Origin: an uncultured Collinsella sp. | GTDB taxonomy: Bacteria; Actinomycetota; Coriobacteriia; Coriobacteriales; Coriobacteriaceae | NCBI GenBank assembly: GCA_900547765.1 | Contig: URIA01000027.1 | Location: 1 to 29,393, forward strand | Direction: 5' to 3' | Length of the DNA stretch: 29,393 nucleotides | In this document: positions 1-6,215 of the stretch, piece after piece | Layout: every line of letters starts with the position of its first letter | Numbering within the stretch: the stretch's first letter is position 1 | Notes under the pieces: generated by a model | Told to the model about the DNA's origin: nothing | Database searches by the model: none | What the model saw: only the letters and a program-made list of their open reading frames with translations | Position numbers and translations under genes: made by a program

Positions 1-101
1 CAAAGGAAAGCACTTAATGTGCTTTCCGTCTTGCGCAGGACTGTAGAGCAGGAAAGTTCACATGCGCCGCCCGGCTCCCGCCGCTCTCGGGGGCATCTCC
101 C
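1..101 (-). repeat. Palindromic element, copy A (cut by window edge)
   Basis: Read on the minus strand this matches the two complete elements at 4724-4860 and 22634-22764. It has the left core CCTGCTCTACAGTCCTGC (complement of 35-52) followed by an inner hairpin with arms GGAAAGCAC (5-13) and GTGCTTTCC (19-27) around a 5-nt loop that reads ATTAA on the minus strand. The right half of the core and the matching outer arm would lie left of base 1. The left outer arm should start at base 53 and run through a GC-rich stretch to about base 100; its end cannot be set without the partner. Confidence 0.75.
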
Positions 102-191
102 ATGCAAAAACTTTTGTCGGGTAAAGTCCGAGGTCAGTGGCGTTTTATAACGAGAAATTCAAAAAAGTTGAAAATTCATTACTTATTTGCG

Positions 192-220
192 TTGACTTTA
201 GGTAACTAAAGTTTCATACT
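192..220 (+). promoter_or_regulatory. Sigma-70-type promoter for the cstA leader
   Basis: TTGACT at 192-197 and CATACT at 215-220 are separated by 17 nt in an AT-rich stretch that stands out from the GC-rich surroundings. Transcription from here would give a leader of roughly 235 nt before cstA, containing the leader peptide and terminator described below. Confidence 0.6.
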
Positions 221-291
221 CCTTTTCATCCACTGGGGGATGTGAACACGCACGGATCGTTCGCATCATGATTGAAGAGGATTTTTTAGAC

Positions 292-336
292 ATGTTCACG
301 CATCAGCTAAACATTATCAGCGTAGTAATTATCTGA
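292..336 (+). CDS. Putative Ile/Val-rich leader peptide of cstA
   Basis: A 14-codon frame starts at ATG 292 and stops at TGA 334, encoding MFTHQLNIISVVII. Seven of the last eight residues before the stop, apart from one Ser, are Asn, Ile or Val; the run is Ile-Ile-Ser-Val-Val-Ile-Ile. Such a run placed ahead of a terminator is the hallmark of branched-chain amino-acid attenuators (for example ilv leaders). AGAGG at 276-280 is a plausible but slightly distant ribosome site. An in-frame upstream ATG at 268 would give a 22-residue version. It is too short to call by coding statistics, so the call rests on composition and position only. Confidence 0.4.
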   Translation: MFTHQLNIISVVII

Positions 337-384
337 TGCGGGTTAGCACATACAGCTAGCCCGTACGATAACGGGCGGCTGATG
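300..384 (+). promoter_or_regulatory. Structured leader with competing hairpins upstream of cstA
   Basis: Several helices are visible. GCATCAG (300-306) pairs with CTGATGC (333-339) and encloses the Ile/Val codons. GGGTTAGC (340-347) pairs with GCTAGCCC (355-362) with one G-U. GCCCGT (359-364) pairs with ACGGGC (371-376). The last two share bases 359-362, so they exclude each other. CATCAG (301-306) can alternatively pair with CTGATG at 379-384. GTGAACA (242-248) and TGTTCAC (293-299) could close the upstream part. I could not draw a clean antiterminator that directly disrupts the terminator at 389-426, so the switching mechanism is inference. Confidence 0.45.
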
Positions 385-388
385 AAGA

Positions 389-426
389 TGAGGGCCGTCG
401 AGCGCAACCGACGGCCCTCATTTTTT
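389..426 (+). terminator. Strong intrinsic terminator in the cstA leader
   Basis: A perfect 12-bp stem (TGAGGGCCGTCG at 389-400 with CGACGGCCCTCA at 409-420) has an 8-nt loop and is followed by six T. It lies 35 bp ahead of the cstA start and downstream of the candidate promoter at 192-220. It therefore either attenuates cstA or ends an upstream transcript. Confidence 0.85.
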
Positions 427-461
427 ATGTCTAGGAAGTTCTTTTTAGAGGAGGAAATGTA

Positions 462-2351
462 ATGAACGGAGTTTTGCTCATGGTTGTGGCCGCGGCGGTG
501 CTCGCCTGTGGCTATCTGGGCTACGGCCGCTGGCTGGCCAACAAGTGGGGCGTTGACAAAGAGGCCCTCACGCCGGCCAAGCGCATGAAGGACGGCAAGA
601 GCTTCTCGCCCGTCTCCGCCTTTACCGCGTTCTCGCACCAGTTCAGCTCGATCTGCGGTGCTGGCCCTGTCACGGGTACGATCGTCGCCATGGCCTTTGG
701 CTGGCTGCCCGTCGTGCTCTGGGTCCTCGTCGGCGGCATCTTCTTTGGCGCCGTCCACGACTTTGGTGCTCTGTACGCTTCGATGAAGAACAACGGTAAG
801 TCGCTCGCTCAGCTCATCGAGAAGTACATCGGCAAGACCGGCCGTCGCCTGTTCCTGCTGTTCTGCTGGCTGTTCTGCATCATCGTCATCGCCGCCTTCA
901 CCGACATGGTCTGCAAGACGTTCATGTTCACCCCGGCCGTTGACGCTTCTGGCGCCGCTGCCGGTGCCATCGACTTCACCAAGTCCTATGCCGCTGGCTG
1001 CGCTGGCACCATCTCCATCCTGTTCACCTTCGTCGCTATCGCCTTTGGTTGGGCCCAGAAGAAGTTCAACCTCACCGGTGCCGCCGAGTTCGTCACCGGC
1101 GTGGTCCTCATGGTTCTCATGTTCGCCGTCGGTATGCAGTTCCCGGTCTACCTGGATAAGTTCCAGTGGTTCGCCGTCGTCATGGTCTACCTGGTCTTCG
1201 CTGGCGCTATGCCCATCCAGATGCTCAAGACCCCGCGTGACTACCTCACTTCCATCATGATGATCGTCATGATCGTCTGCGCTGTCCTTGGCATCGTCGT
1301 CCTGGGCGTCAACGGTCAGGCCACTATCACCGCTCCGGTCTTCACCGGCTTCTCCACTGCCTCCGGCATGATGTTCCCGGTCCTGTTCGTCTCCGTCGCT
1401 TGCGGTGCTCTCTCCGGTTTCCACAGCCTCGTTTCTTCCGGCACCTCTTCTAAGCAGGTCGAGAAGGAGCAGGACGCCGTCAAGGTCGGTTACGGCGCCA
1501 TGATCGTTGAGTCCTTCGTCGGCATCCTTGCCATCATCGTCGCCGGCATCATGTTCTCCGATATGAACACCGCCGGTACTGGCGCCCTCAACGCCGGTGT
1601 CGCTTCCACCCCGTTCCAGATCTTCGCCGCTGGCATCTCCCGCGGTATGCAGGCCTTCGGTGTTGACGGCACGCTCGCTACCGTCTTCATGACCATGAAC
1701 GTCTCTGCTCTGGCCCTGACCTCGCTCGACGCCGTCGCCCGCATCGCCCGCACCTCGTTCTCCGAGTTCTTTGCCCAGACCAACGACGCCCTGGCCATTG
1801 AGTCCAAGGCCGGCTACATGAAGGTCCTCGGCAACCCCTGGTTCGCCACGGTCGTCACCCTGCTTCCTGGTCTCGCCCTCGCTTTTGGTGGCTATGCCAA
1901 CATCTGGCCGCTCTTTGGTGCTTCCAACCAGCTGCTCGGCGGCATGACCATGATCACCCTCGCCGTGTTCTGCAAGTGCACCGGCCGCAAGGGTTGGATG
2001 CTCTACGTGCCCGTCGCCTTCCTGCTCTGCTGCACCTTCACCTCGCTGGTCCAGAGCGCCATGGGCTGCATGGCCGCCGTCCAGGCTTACGGCTTCTTCG
2101 GCACCATCCCGGCTACCGCCACCACGGCCGCCGTCTCCGTCGCCGCCACCAAGGGCCTGCAGCTTGTCTTCGCCGTCCTGCTGATGGTCCTGGGCCTCAT
2201 CGTCGCCGTCAACTGCCTCAAGGAGTTCTTCGGCAAGGAGGCTGGCTCCATGCCTGATGAGGAGCCCGAGTGGTCCGAGATGGGCAAGGCCGAGTACGGT
2301 CGCGCCGCTGCCGCCGAGGCTCCCGCTGACGCCGAGGCCGCCAAGGCCTAG
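462..2351 (+). CDS. cstA: CstA-family carbon starvation protein / pyruvate or peptide transporter
   Basis: The product is a 629-residue polytopic membrane protein with hydrophobic segments throughout. The N-terminal part has the CstA signature: FSHQFSSICGAGPVTGT near residues 58-74, then a Trp-Leu-Pro-containing helix and GAVHDFGALYASMKNNGKS at about 93-111. The C-terminal ~200 residues match the helical C-terminal CstA domain, ending in a charged Ala/Glu-rich tail. Family members (CstA, BtsT) import pyruvate and have also been linked to peptide uptake; the substrate here cannot be read from sequence. A strong ribosome site, GAGGAGG, lies about 8 nt before ATG 462. It is a single-gene unit bounded by terminators at 389-426 and 2391-2430. 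At 629 residues it is shorter than E. coli CstA (about 700). Confidence 0.92.
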   Translation: MNGVLLMVVAAAVLACGYLGYGRWLANKWGVDKEALTPAKRMKDGKSFSPVSAFTAFSHQFSSICGAGPVTGTIVAMAFGWLPVVLWVLVGGIFFGAVHDFGALYASMKNNGKSLAQLIEKYIGKTGRRLFLLFCWLFCIIVIAAFTDMVCKTFMFTPAVDASGAAAGAIDFTKSYAAGCAGTISILFTFVAIAFGWAQKKFNLTGAAEFVTGVVLMVLMFAVGMQFPVYLDKFQWFAVVMVYLVFAGAMPIQMLKTPRDYLTSIMMIVMIVCAVLGIVVLGVNGQATITAPVFTGFSTASGMMFPVLFVSVACGALSGFHSLVSSGTSSKQVEKEQDAVKVGYGAMIVESFVGILAIIVAGIMFSDMNTAGTGALNAGVASTPFQIFAAGISRGMQAFGVDGTLATVFMTMNVSALALTSLDAVARIARTSFSEFFAQTNDALAIESKAGYMKVLGNPWFATVVTLLPGLALAFGGYANIWPLFGASNQLLGGMTMITLAVFCKCTGRKGWMLYVPVAFLLCCTFTSLVQSAMGCMAAVQAYGFFGTIPATATTAAVSVAATKGLQLVFAVLLMVLGLIVAVNCLKEFFGKEAGSMPDEEPEWSEMGKAEYGRAAAAEAPADAEAAKA

Positions 2352-2390
2352 TCAGCTTGATGGACTAACCGTTCCATCCATATGACTCGG

Positions 2391-2430
2391 AAAGATCGGG
2401 TCCGCGACTTCGCGGGCTCGGTCTTTTTTT
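2391..2430 (+). terminator. Intrinsic terminator after cstA
   Basis: A stem beginning AGATCGGGTCCGCGA is followed by its near-complement, with a few G-U pairs, and a run of seven T ending at 2430. It sits 40 bp after the cstA stop. Confidence 0.85.
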
Positions 2431-2470
2431 CATGCGAAAGCGGTGACGCTCGAGTGTTCTCGCAGATGTT

Positions 2471-2500
2471 TTGCGTGGATAAGGGCGCGCGTTGTACCAT
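2471..2500 (+). promoter_or_regulatory. Possible promoter for the JetD-like gene
   Basis: TTGCGT (2471-2476) and TACCAT (2495-2500) are 18 nt apart and lie between the cstA terminator and the GTG start at 2535. A TATAGA at 2500-2505 is an alternative -10. The match is moderate only. Confidence 0.35.
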
Positions 2501-2534
2501 ATAGACGTATATGTGTACATATGAAAGGGACCCC

Positions 2535-4715
2535 GTGGCCAAGACGGTATATTCCGATAATCAAAACAATGTCGATGCTTTGGCTGAGCGCCTGAGCAGC
2601 CAGACGTCGCTTTCTGCTGAGCGTGCCAAGCTGGTTGCCTACGACCTGCTTTGCCGCAAGGCGCTCAAGATTAAGTCGAGTGCGCTGGCGCAGATTTTCC
2701 GCTCCGTCGATAAGGAGTGCGACACCAAGGCGATGCGCGATGAGCTTATCGCGGCAAAGATCGTGACCAAGATCGAGGGTAGCGGCATTAACGGGCGCCC
2801 GGCGTTCTATACCATCAATGCCGAGATCCGCGATGCCCAGGAGCAGCCTGCCGAGTCCGTCGAGGGTTTTGTCGTCGAGGATTCCGCTGACGTGCCTGCT
2901 GTGGAAGAAGCTGCTCCGCGTGAGCATGTCGATACCGATGAGTTGCTCGATGAGAACGTCGTGCGTGCCTTTACGGCCAAGGCAGGACGCGGCGGTTTTG
3001 GCGGGGGTGGCAAGCGCGATGCGCAGCGCCGCGCCCAGCAGGAGCGCTTCCGTCGCGCCGTTGCTCAAAAGGGTGAGACGGATGCTGAGGCCGTCGAGGA
3101 AAAGCCCGTCGGGATGCAGGAGCCGACTCTCGCTCAAGAGCATGCTGAGATCCAGGAGCCCAAGCGTCGCCGCGGTGCCCACTTTAAGGCCGAGCAGCGA
3201 GGTGCCGCATGCGAGGTCCAGGATTCCGTCGAGGCTGCTGACGCGTCCGATGAACCGGCCAAGAAGGCTCCGGGTTCATGCCGTCCCGGACGTGGTTTTG
3301 AGGGGCGCGCGTATCCCGTAAGGCGTCAGGAGAAGAGCGAACCGGCTTCGACCACTCAGGGCGAGAAGGACGAGAAGGCCGTTGAGCCGGTGGCTCGCGA
3401 GCAAAAGCCTGTTGAGCCGCAGCTTGAGGTTGATGCCGAGGCCAAGGGCCAGCAGCCTACTGATGAGCAGACGGAGCAGGGCGCGTCGAGCAAGCCTCGC
3501 CGCCGTCGCCATCGTGGGGGCCGCAGTTCCCATGCCGAGACTGCAACCGAGAAGACCACGCCGCAGAACGAGGATGCGAAGGCCGAGGTTTCTTCGGGGC
3601 AGCCTAAGCGCCAGTCAGCGAAGGAGAGCAAGTCCGATCGTCCGCAGAAGCAGGCGTCTATGCCGAAGCGCGAGCGCAATCCCCAAGGCGATTCTAAGCG
3701 CAAGTCTCAGAAGAAGCCGGAGTCTGCCGCAGTAGATACTGCTGCCCAGCAGCCCGAGTCGGCCGCCCACGGCGAGGTCTCGGCGCTTGCCCTTGCCCGC
3801 GTTTTAGGCAGGCAGCTGTTCAAGGTTGTCCCCACGCCTATGGCGCTCTCCAAGATCAAGGAGCAGCAGACACAGATCGTAAAGGTCGAGGGCAAGGACG
3901 GCAAAAAGGCTCCGCAGCGCACTCAGCACAACGAGATGTCCAACCGCAAGATTGCCGAGGAAATCGCAATCATCCAGGCTTGGATCGAGCAGAACCGAGG
4001 TGCCGATACGCCGGTTGCCTCGCGCCGCCAGCGTGCCTACCAGATCTTTAACGACGAGAAGGCTTTTGACGGCAAGCACGGTGAGCGCTTGATCAGGCGT
4101 ATGACCGAAAAGGGCATCAGCATGCAGGCGATCAAGGTCGCCCCCAATCGCCCCGTGCACTTTACGGGCTTCTTTACGCTGGGAGCCGACAAGCCGTTCA
4201 TTATGGTCGAGAACCTGGACACCTACGACGAGATCGTCAAGCTGCTGCGTGGCCGCAAGCACGCCAAGCTCTTTGGCATCAAGGTGGGCGGCGTGATTTT
4301 TGGAGGCGGATGCAAGGCGAGCGTCTCGCATGCCTTGGACGATTATCTGGCCGAGATTGGCTATCGCTTTAACTACGTCTACTACGTAGGCGATATCGAT
4401 CGCGAGGGCGCGCGCATCGTCGAACAGGCTCGCAATGCCAATGTGGTTGAGATTCGCCTGCATGCCGGCATGTACCGCGCCATGCTCGCCGAGCATAAGC
4501 GTCGCGTGAAGGCCGGCGGCGAGTGCGAGCCCGCGGCTGCCAACCAGGGCGTGCCGCAGAACCTGGCAGCGACGATCAAGGATCTGCCCATGGTTACGCG
4601 CGTGCAGTTCCGCAACGTGCTACGTGAAGGCGGGCGCATTCCGCAGGAGATTCTGATGACCGCAGACTATCGGGATGGCGACTCGGGAAGCTTCGACCGC
4701 ATGCTGAACAACTAG
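2535..4715 (+). CDS. Orphan protein with C-terminal JetD-like (DUF2220) TOPRIM domain and long disordered linker
   Basis: GTG 2535 is preferred over the in-frame ATG 2511 because GAAAGGG sits just upstream of it; the product is then 726 residues. Residues ~1-95 look like a compact helical/winged-helix module. Residues ~95-410 are low complexity, rich in Ala, Glu, Lys, Pro and Arg, with the basic patch KPRRRRHRGGR near 320. The C-terminal ~310 residues resemble the Wadjet JetD TOPRIM nuclease domain: VENLDTYDEIV with Glu559, then IFGGGCKAS, then YYVGDIDREGARI with Asp620 and Asp622, the expected E...DxD metal site. JetD cleaves plasmid DNA as partner of a JetABC SMC complex. No JetA, B or C lies next to it: cstA is upstream and a palindromic element, tRNA-Gln and unrelated genes are downstream. 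The family link is recognition by motif; the function is unknown. Confidence 0.7.
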   Translation: MAKTVYSDNQNNVDALAERLSSQTSLSAERAKLVAYDLLCRKALKIKSSALAQIFRSVDKECDTKAMRDELIAAKIVTKIEGSGINGRPAFYTINAEIRDAQEQPAESVEGFVVEDSADVPAVEEAAPREHVDTDELLDENVVRAFTAKAGRGGFGGGGKRDAQRRAQQERFRRAVAQKGETDAEAVEEKPVGMQEPTLAQEHAEIQEPKRRRGAHFKAEQRGAACEVQDSVEAADASDEPAKKAPGSCRPGRGFEGRAYPVRRQEKSEPASTTQGEKDEKAVEPVAREQKPVEPQLEVDAEAKGQQPTDEQTEQGASSKPRRRRHRGGRSSHAETATEKTTPQNEDAKAEVSSGQPKRQSAKESKSDRPQKQASMPKRERNPQGDSKRKSQKKPESAAVDTAAQQPESAAHGEVSALALARVLGRQLFKVVPTPMALSKIKEQQTQIVKVEGKDGKKAPQRTQHNEMSNRKIAEEIAIIQAWIEQNRGADTPVASRRQRAYQIFNDEKAFDGKHGERLIRRMTEKGISMQAIKVAPNRPVHFTGFFTLGADKPFIMVENLDTYDEIVKLLRGRKHAKLFGIKVGGVIFGGGCKASVSHALDDYLAEIGYRFNYVYYVGDIDREGARIVEQARNANVVEIRLHAGMYRAMLAEHKRRVKAGGECEPAAANQGVPQNLAATIKDLPMVTRVQFRNVLREGGRIPQEILMTADYRDGDSGSFDRMLNN

Positions 4716-4723
4716 ATTCTGCC

Positions 4724-4860
4724 GGCCCCGGGAGAGCGGGGACACCGGCTTAGGTTTCCTGCTCTACAGTCCTGCTCACGACGGAGGCCACATTAAGTGG
4801 CCTCCTGTTCGTGCGGAACTCGCGATAAACCTAAGCCGGTGTCCCCGCTCTCCCGGGGCC
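4724..4860 (+). repeat. Palindromic element, copy B (complete)
   Basis: A perfect 34-bp inverted repeat (4724-4757 with 4827-4860) surrounds a 69-nt core. The core holds CAGTCCTGCTCACGAC, an inner hairpin (GGAGGCCAC 4783-4791, loop ATTAA, GTGGCCTCC 4797-4805), then GTGCGGAACTCGCGAT. CACGA and TCGTG flanking the inner hairpin can also pair. The core is shared with 22634-22764 and 1-52, but the distal outer arm sequence is specific to this locus. It begins 8 bp after the stop of the JetD-like gene. No T-run follows, so it is not a standard terminator. Confidence 0.9.
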
Positions 4861-4923
4861 TGCGGCTACTTGGTTGTCGCATGTGGCTCGCTTTTCGGAA
4901 CCGGGCTGATATTTTCTAGATGA

Positions 4924-4959
4924 AAGGCGCTCTTGGTCCTAACGGGCTTGGGGCGCCTT
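4924..4959 (-). terminator. Terminator-like hairpin downstream of tRNA-Gln
   Basis: AAGGCGC (4924-4930) pairs with GCGCCTT (4953-4959), with further pairing inside. On the minus strand the stem ends in TTTCATCT, a weak U-tract. Its loop region resembles the tRNA terminator at 5012-5050, so it may be a diverged duplicate of it. Confidence 0.35.
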
Positions 4960-4986
4960 CGCGTTTCCTCGGCTTCGCACCCTTGC

Positions 4987-5003
4987 GGGTTCGAATCCCT
5001 CCG
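4987..5003 (+). other. tRNA T-arm-like fragment, inverted relative to tRNA-Gln
   Basis: GGGTTCGAATCCCTCCG is identical to the T-arm/acceptor part of the minus-strand tRNA-Gln (complement of 5068-5084) but lies on the plus strand 64 bp away. What follows, CTTGCCTAC, does not complete an acceptor stem, and no 5' half of a tRNA is visible upstream. It looks like a remnant (duplication, inversion or old attachment site) rather than a gene. Confidence 0.5.
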
Positions 5004-5011
5004 CTTGCCTA

Positions 5012-5050
5012 CAAGAAAGCGCCCTGGGCCGTTATGGGCTCAGGGCGCTC
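5012..5050 (-). terminator. Intrinsic terminator of tRNA-Gln
   Basis: On the minus strand GCGCCCTG (complement of 5041-5048) and CAGGGCGC (complement of 5019-5026) are separated by a 14-nt loop and followed by TTTCTT. It lies about 10 bp after the encoded CCA end. Confidence 0.8.
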
Positions 5051-5058
5051 AATTTTAA

Positions 5059-5133
5059 TGGCTGGGACGGAGGGATTCGAACCCCCAACAGCCGGCACCA
5101 AAAACCGGAGTTCTACCGTTGAACTACGTCCCA
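5059..5133 (-). tRNA. tRNA-Gln (anticodon UUG)
   Basis: Read on the minus strand, acceptor TGGGACG pairs with CGTCCCA. The D arm is GTTC/GAAC. The anticodon stem CCGGT/GCCGG encloses loop TTTTGGT, giving anticodon TTG. The T arm contains GGTTCGAATCC. Discriminator G is followed by an encoded CCA (complement of 5059-5061). It lies 38 bp after the stop of the peptidoglycan-binding-domain gene on the same strand and may be cotranscribed with it. Confidence 0.95.
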
Positions 5134-5171
5134 ATGTATGGTGTTGCCCAAAAGCAACTCGTTTAGTTTAC

Positions 5172-6077
5172 CTAATCTGCGAGGGCATCGCAAACGCCGT
5201 CGAGCAGGCGTACGGCGAGTGTCTGCGCGTCGCTGGCCGTGAAGGTGCCGTTGTAGCGCGTCATGCCCGTGAGCTCAATGCGAATGCGTGCCGGCTTCTG
5301 CTGCGCGGCGACATTGGCAGTGCGGATGCGCTGGGCCAGGTTGTGGCACTCGGCGAGGGCGATCGTGGCGCGCGGCGCTGCATCTGCGGGCAGCTCATCG
5401 CTTGCGATCTCGAGCACTAGGTCAACGTCGGTTGGGACCTCGGAGTCGCAGAGCATCATGCCGCTGTTGTCGGTCGTTGCCGTGGCGATATTCCACATGC
5501 GCGACGCAACGCTGCGTGCGATGGGGTCCTCGCCGATAACGGCAATCTGGAAGCGCTCGAGCACGTTGGCGGCGCGAGCAAAACCGATACGGGACTCGGC
5601 TTCGGTGACCGAGGGCTTGCCCTCCCACACATGGTGCAGGCGGTTGATGTAGGCGTAGGTGTCCTGGAAGGCCATGCCGTCGGCAAACAGGCCGACATTT
5701 TCCTGGAACTGCTGCAGGGCGGCCTCGGTATGCGGACCAAAGTAGCCGTCGTCTTCGCCACAGGCAAAGCCCAAAACGTTGAGAGCGCGCTGCAGGGCCT
5801 GCACATCGGCGCCATGGAAATTGGGCATGCGCAGATAGAGAGTGCGGTCGCCCAGCTTATACGAAGCGTCTACAAGGGCGCTCCAGCAGGGGATATCGAC
5901 GGCATGACCGGCAGCAAGGCCGCTGTCGAGCCTGAAGGTGCTGACGGCCTGCTCAGTGGTGGCTCCAAAGTACTTGTCGGTGACTTCGGCGGCATCAATC
6001 GTGTAGCCGAGCTGTAGGAGACGAGACTGCACGTCTTCGACGGCTGCTCCTTGCATGCCCGTTGTAATAGGTTCCAT
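5172..6077 (-). CDS. Cytosolic protein with two peptidoglycan-binding-like domains (possibly CwlM-like)
   Basis: The product has 301 residues. Two PG_binding_1-type repeats are visible. The first is at about 4-70 (GAAVEDVQSRLLQLGYTI...YFGATTEQAVSTFR). The second is at about 85-145 (ADVQALQRALNVLGF...DGYFGPHTEAALQQFQ). The last ~130 residues form a mixed alpha/beta region with no His/Glu zinc motif that I can see. There is no signal peptide, lipobox or membrane segment, so it should stay in the cytosol. This layout resembles actinobacterial CwlM, a non-exported regulator of MurA with two such repeats ahead of an amidase-like domain, but the C-terminal part here is short. The start is chosen at ATG 6077 with AAAGGGG 7-8 nt upstream. 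The CwlM link is inference. Confidence 0.75.
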   Translation of the reverse strand: MEPITTGMQGAAVEDVQSRLLQLGYTIDAAEVTDKYFGATTEQAVSTFRLDSGLAAGHAVDIPCWSALVDASYKLGDRTLYLRMPNFHGADVQALQRALNVLGFACGEDDGYFGPHTEAALQQFQENVGLFADGMAFQDTYAYINRLHHVWEGKPSVTEAESRIGFARAANVLERFQIAVIGEDPIARSVASRMWNIATATTDNSGMMLCDSEVPTDVDLVLEIASDELPADAAPRATIALAECHNLAQRIRTANVAAQQKPARIRIELTGMTRYNGTFTASDAQTLAVRLLDGVCDALAD

Positions 6078-6215
6078 GAACGAACCCCTTTCGGCGTACC
6101 ATTCGTACTATTTGAGCGTCTGTCGGATAGACAACGCAAAGGGATGCATAAACATGCACTCAACAGTGTAGCAAGTTGTGCCTAAATACGCTGCTGACAG
6201 GTTTTATAACCCCCG

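Noticed and set aside
192..461. T-box riboswitch upstream of cstA
   Set aside because: There is no T-box consensus (AGGGUGGNACCGCG-like) and no recognisable specifier stem; a leader-peptide type of control fits better.
303..1424. Long open frame on the minus strand antisense to cstA
   Set aside because: It is a GC-driven shadow: composition is Asp/Gly/His-rich with no domain, and the plus-strand CstA frame has clear family motifs. The same applies to the other long antisense frames over malQ, glgP, galE and the ABC operon.
2511..2534. ATG 2511 as start of the JetD-like gene
   Set aside because: It has no ribosome site and the extra eight residues are unremarkable; GTG 2535 is preceded by GAAAGGG.
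4724..4860. Integron attC site or insertion-sequence ends
   Set aside because: No integrase, transposase or target duplication is visible, and the attC core triplets are not recognisable; the perfect locus-specific arms do not fit IS ends.
4920..5010. A second functional tRNA on the plus strand
   Set aside because: Only a T-arm-like segment is present; there is no matching acceptor, D arm or anticodon arm upstream.
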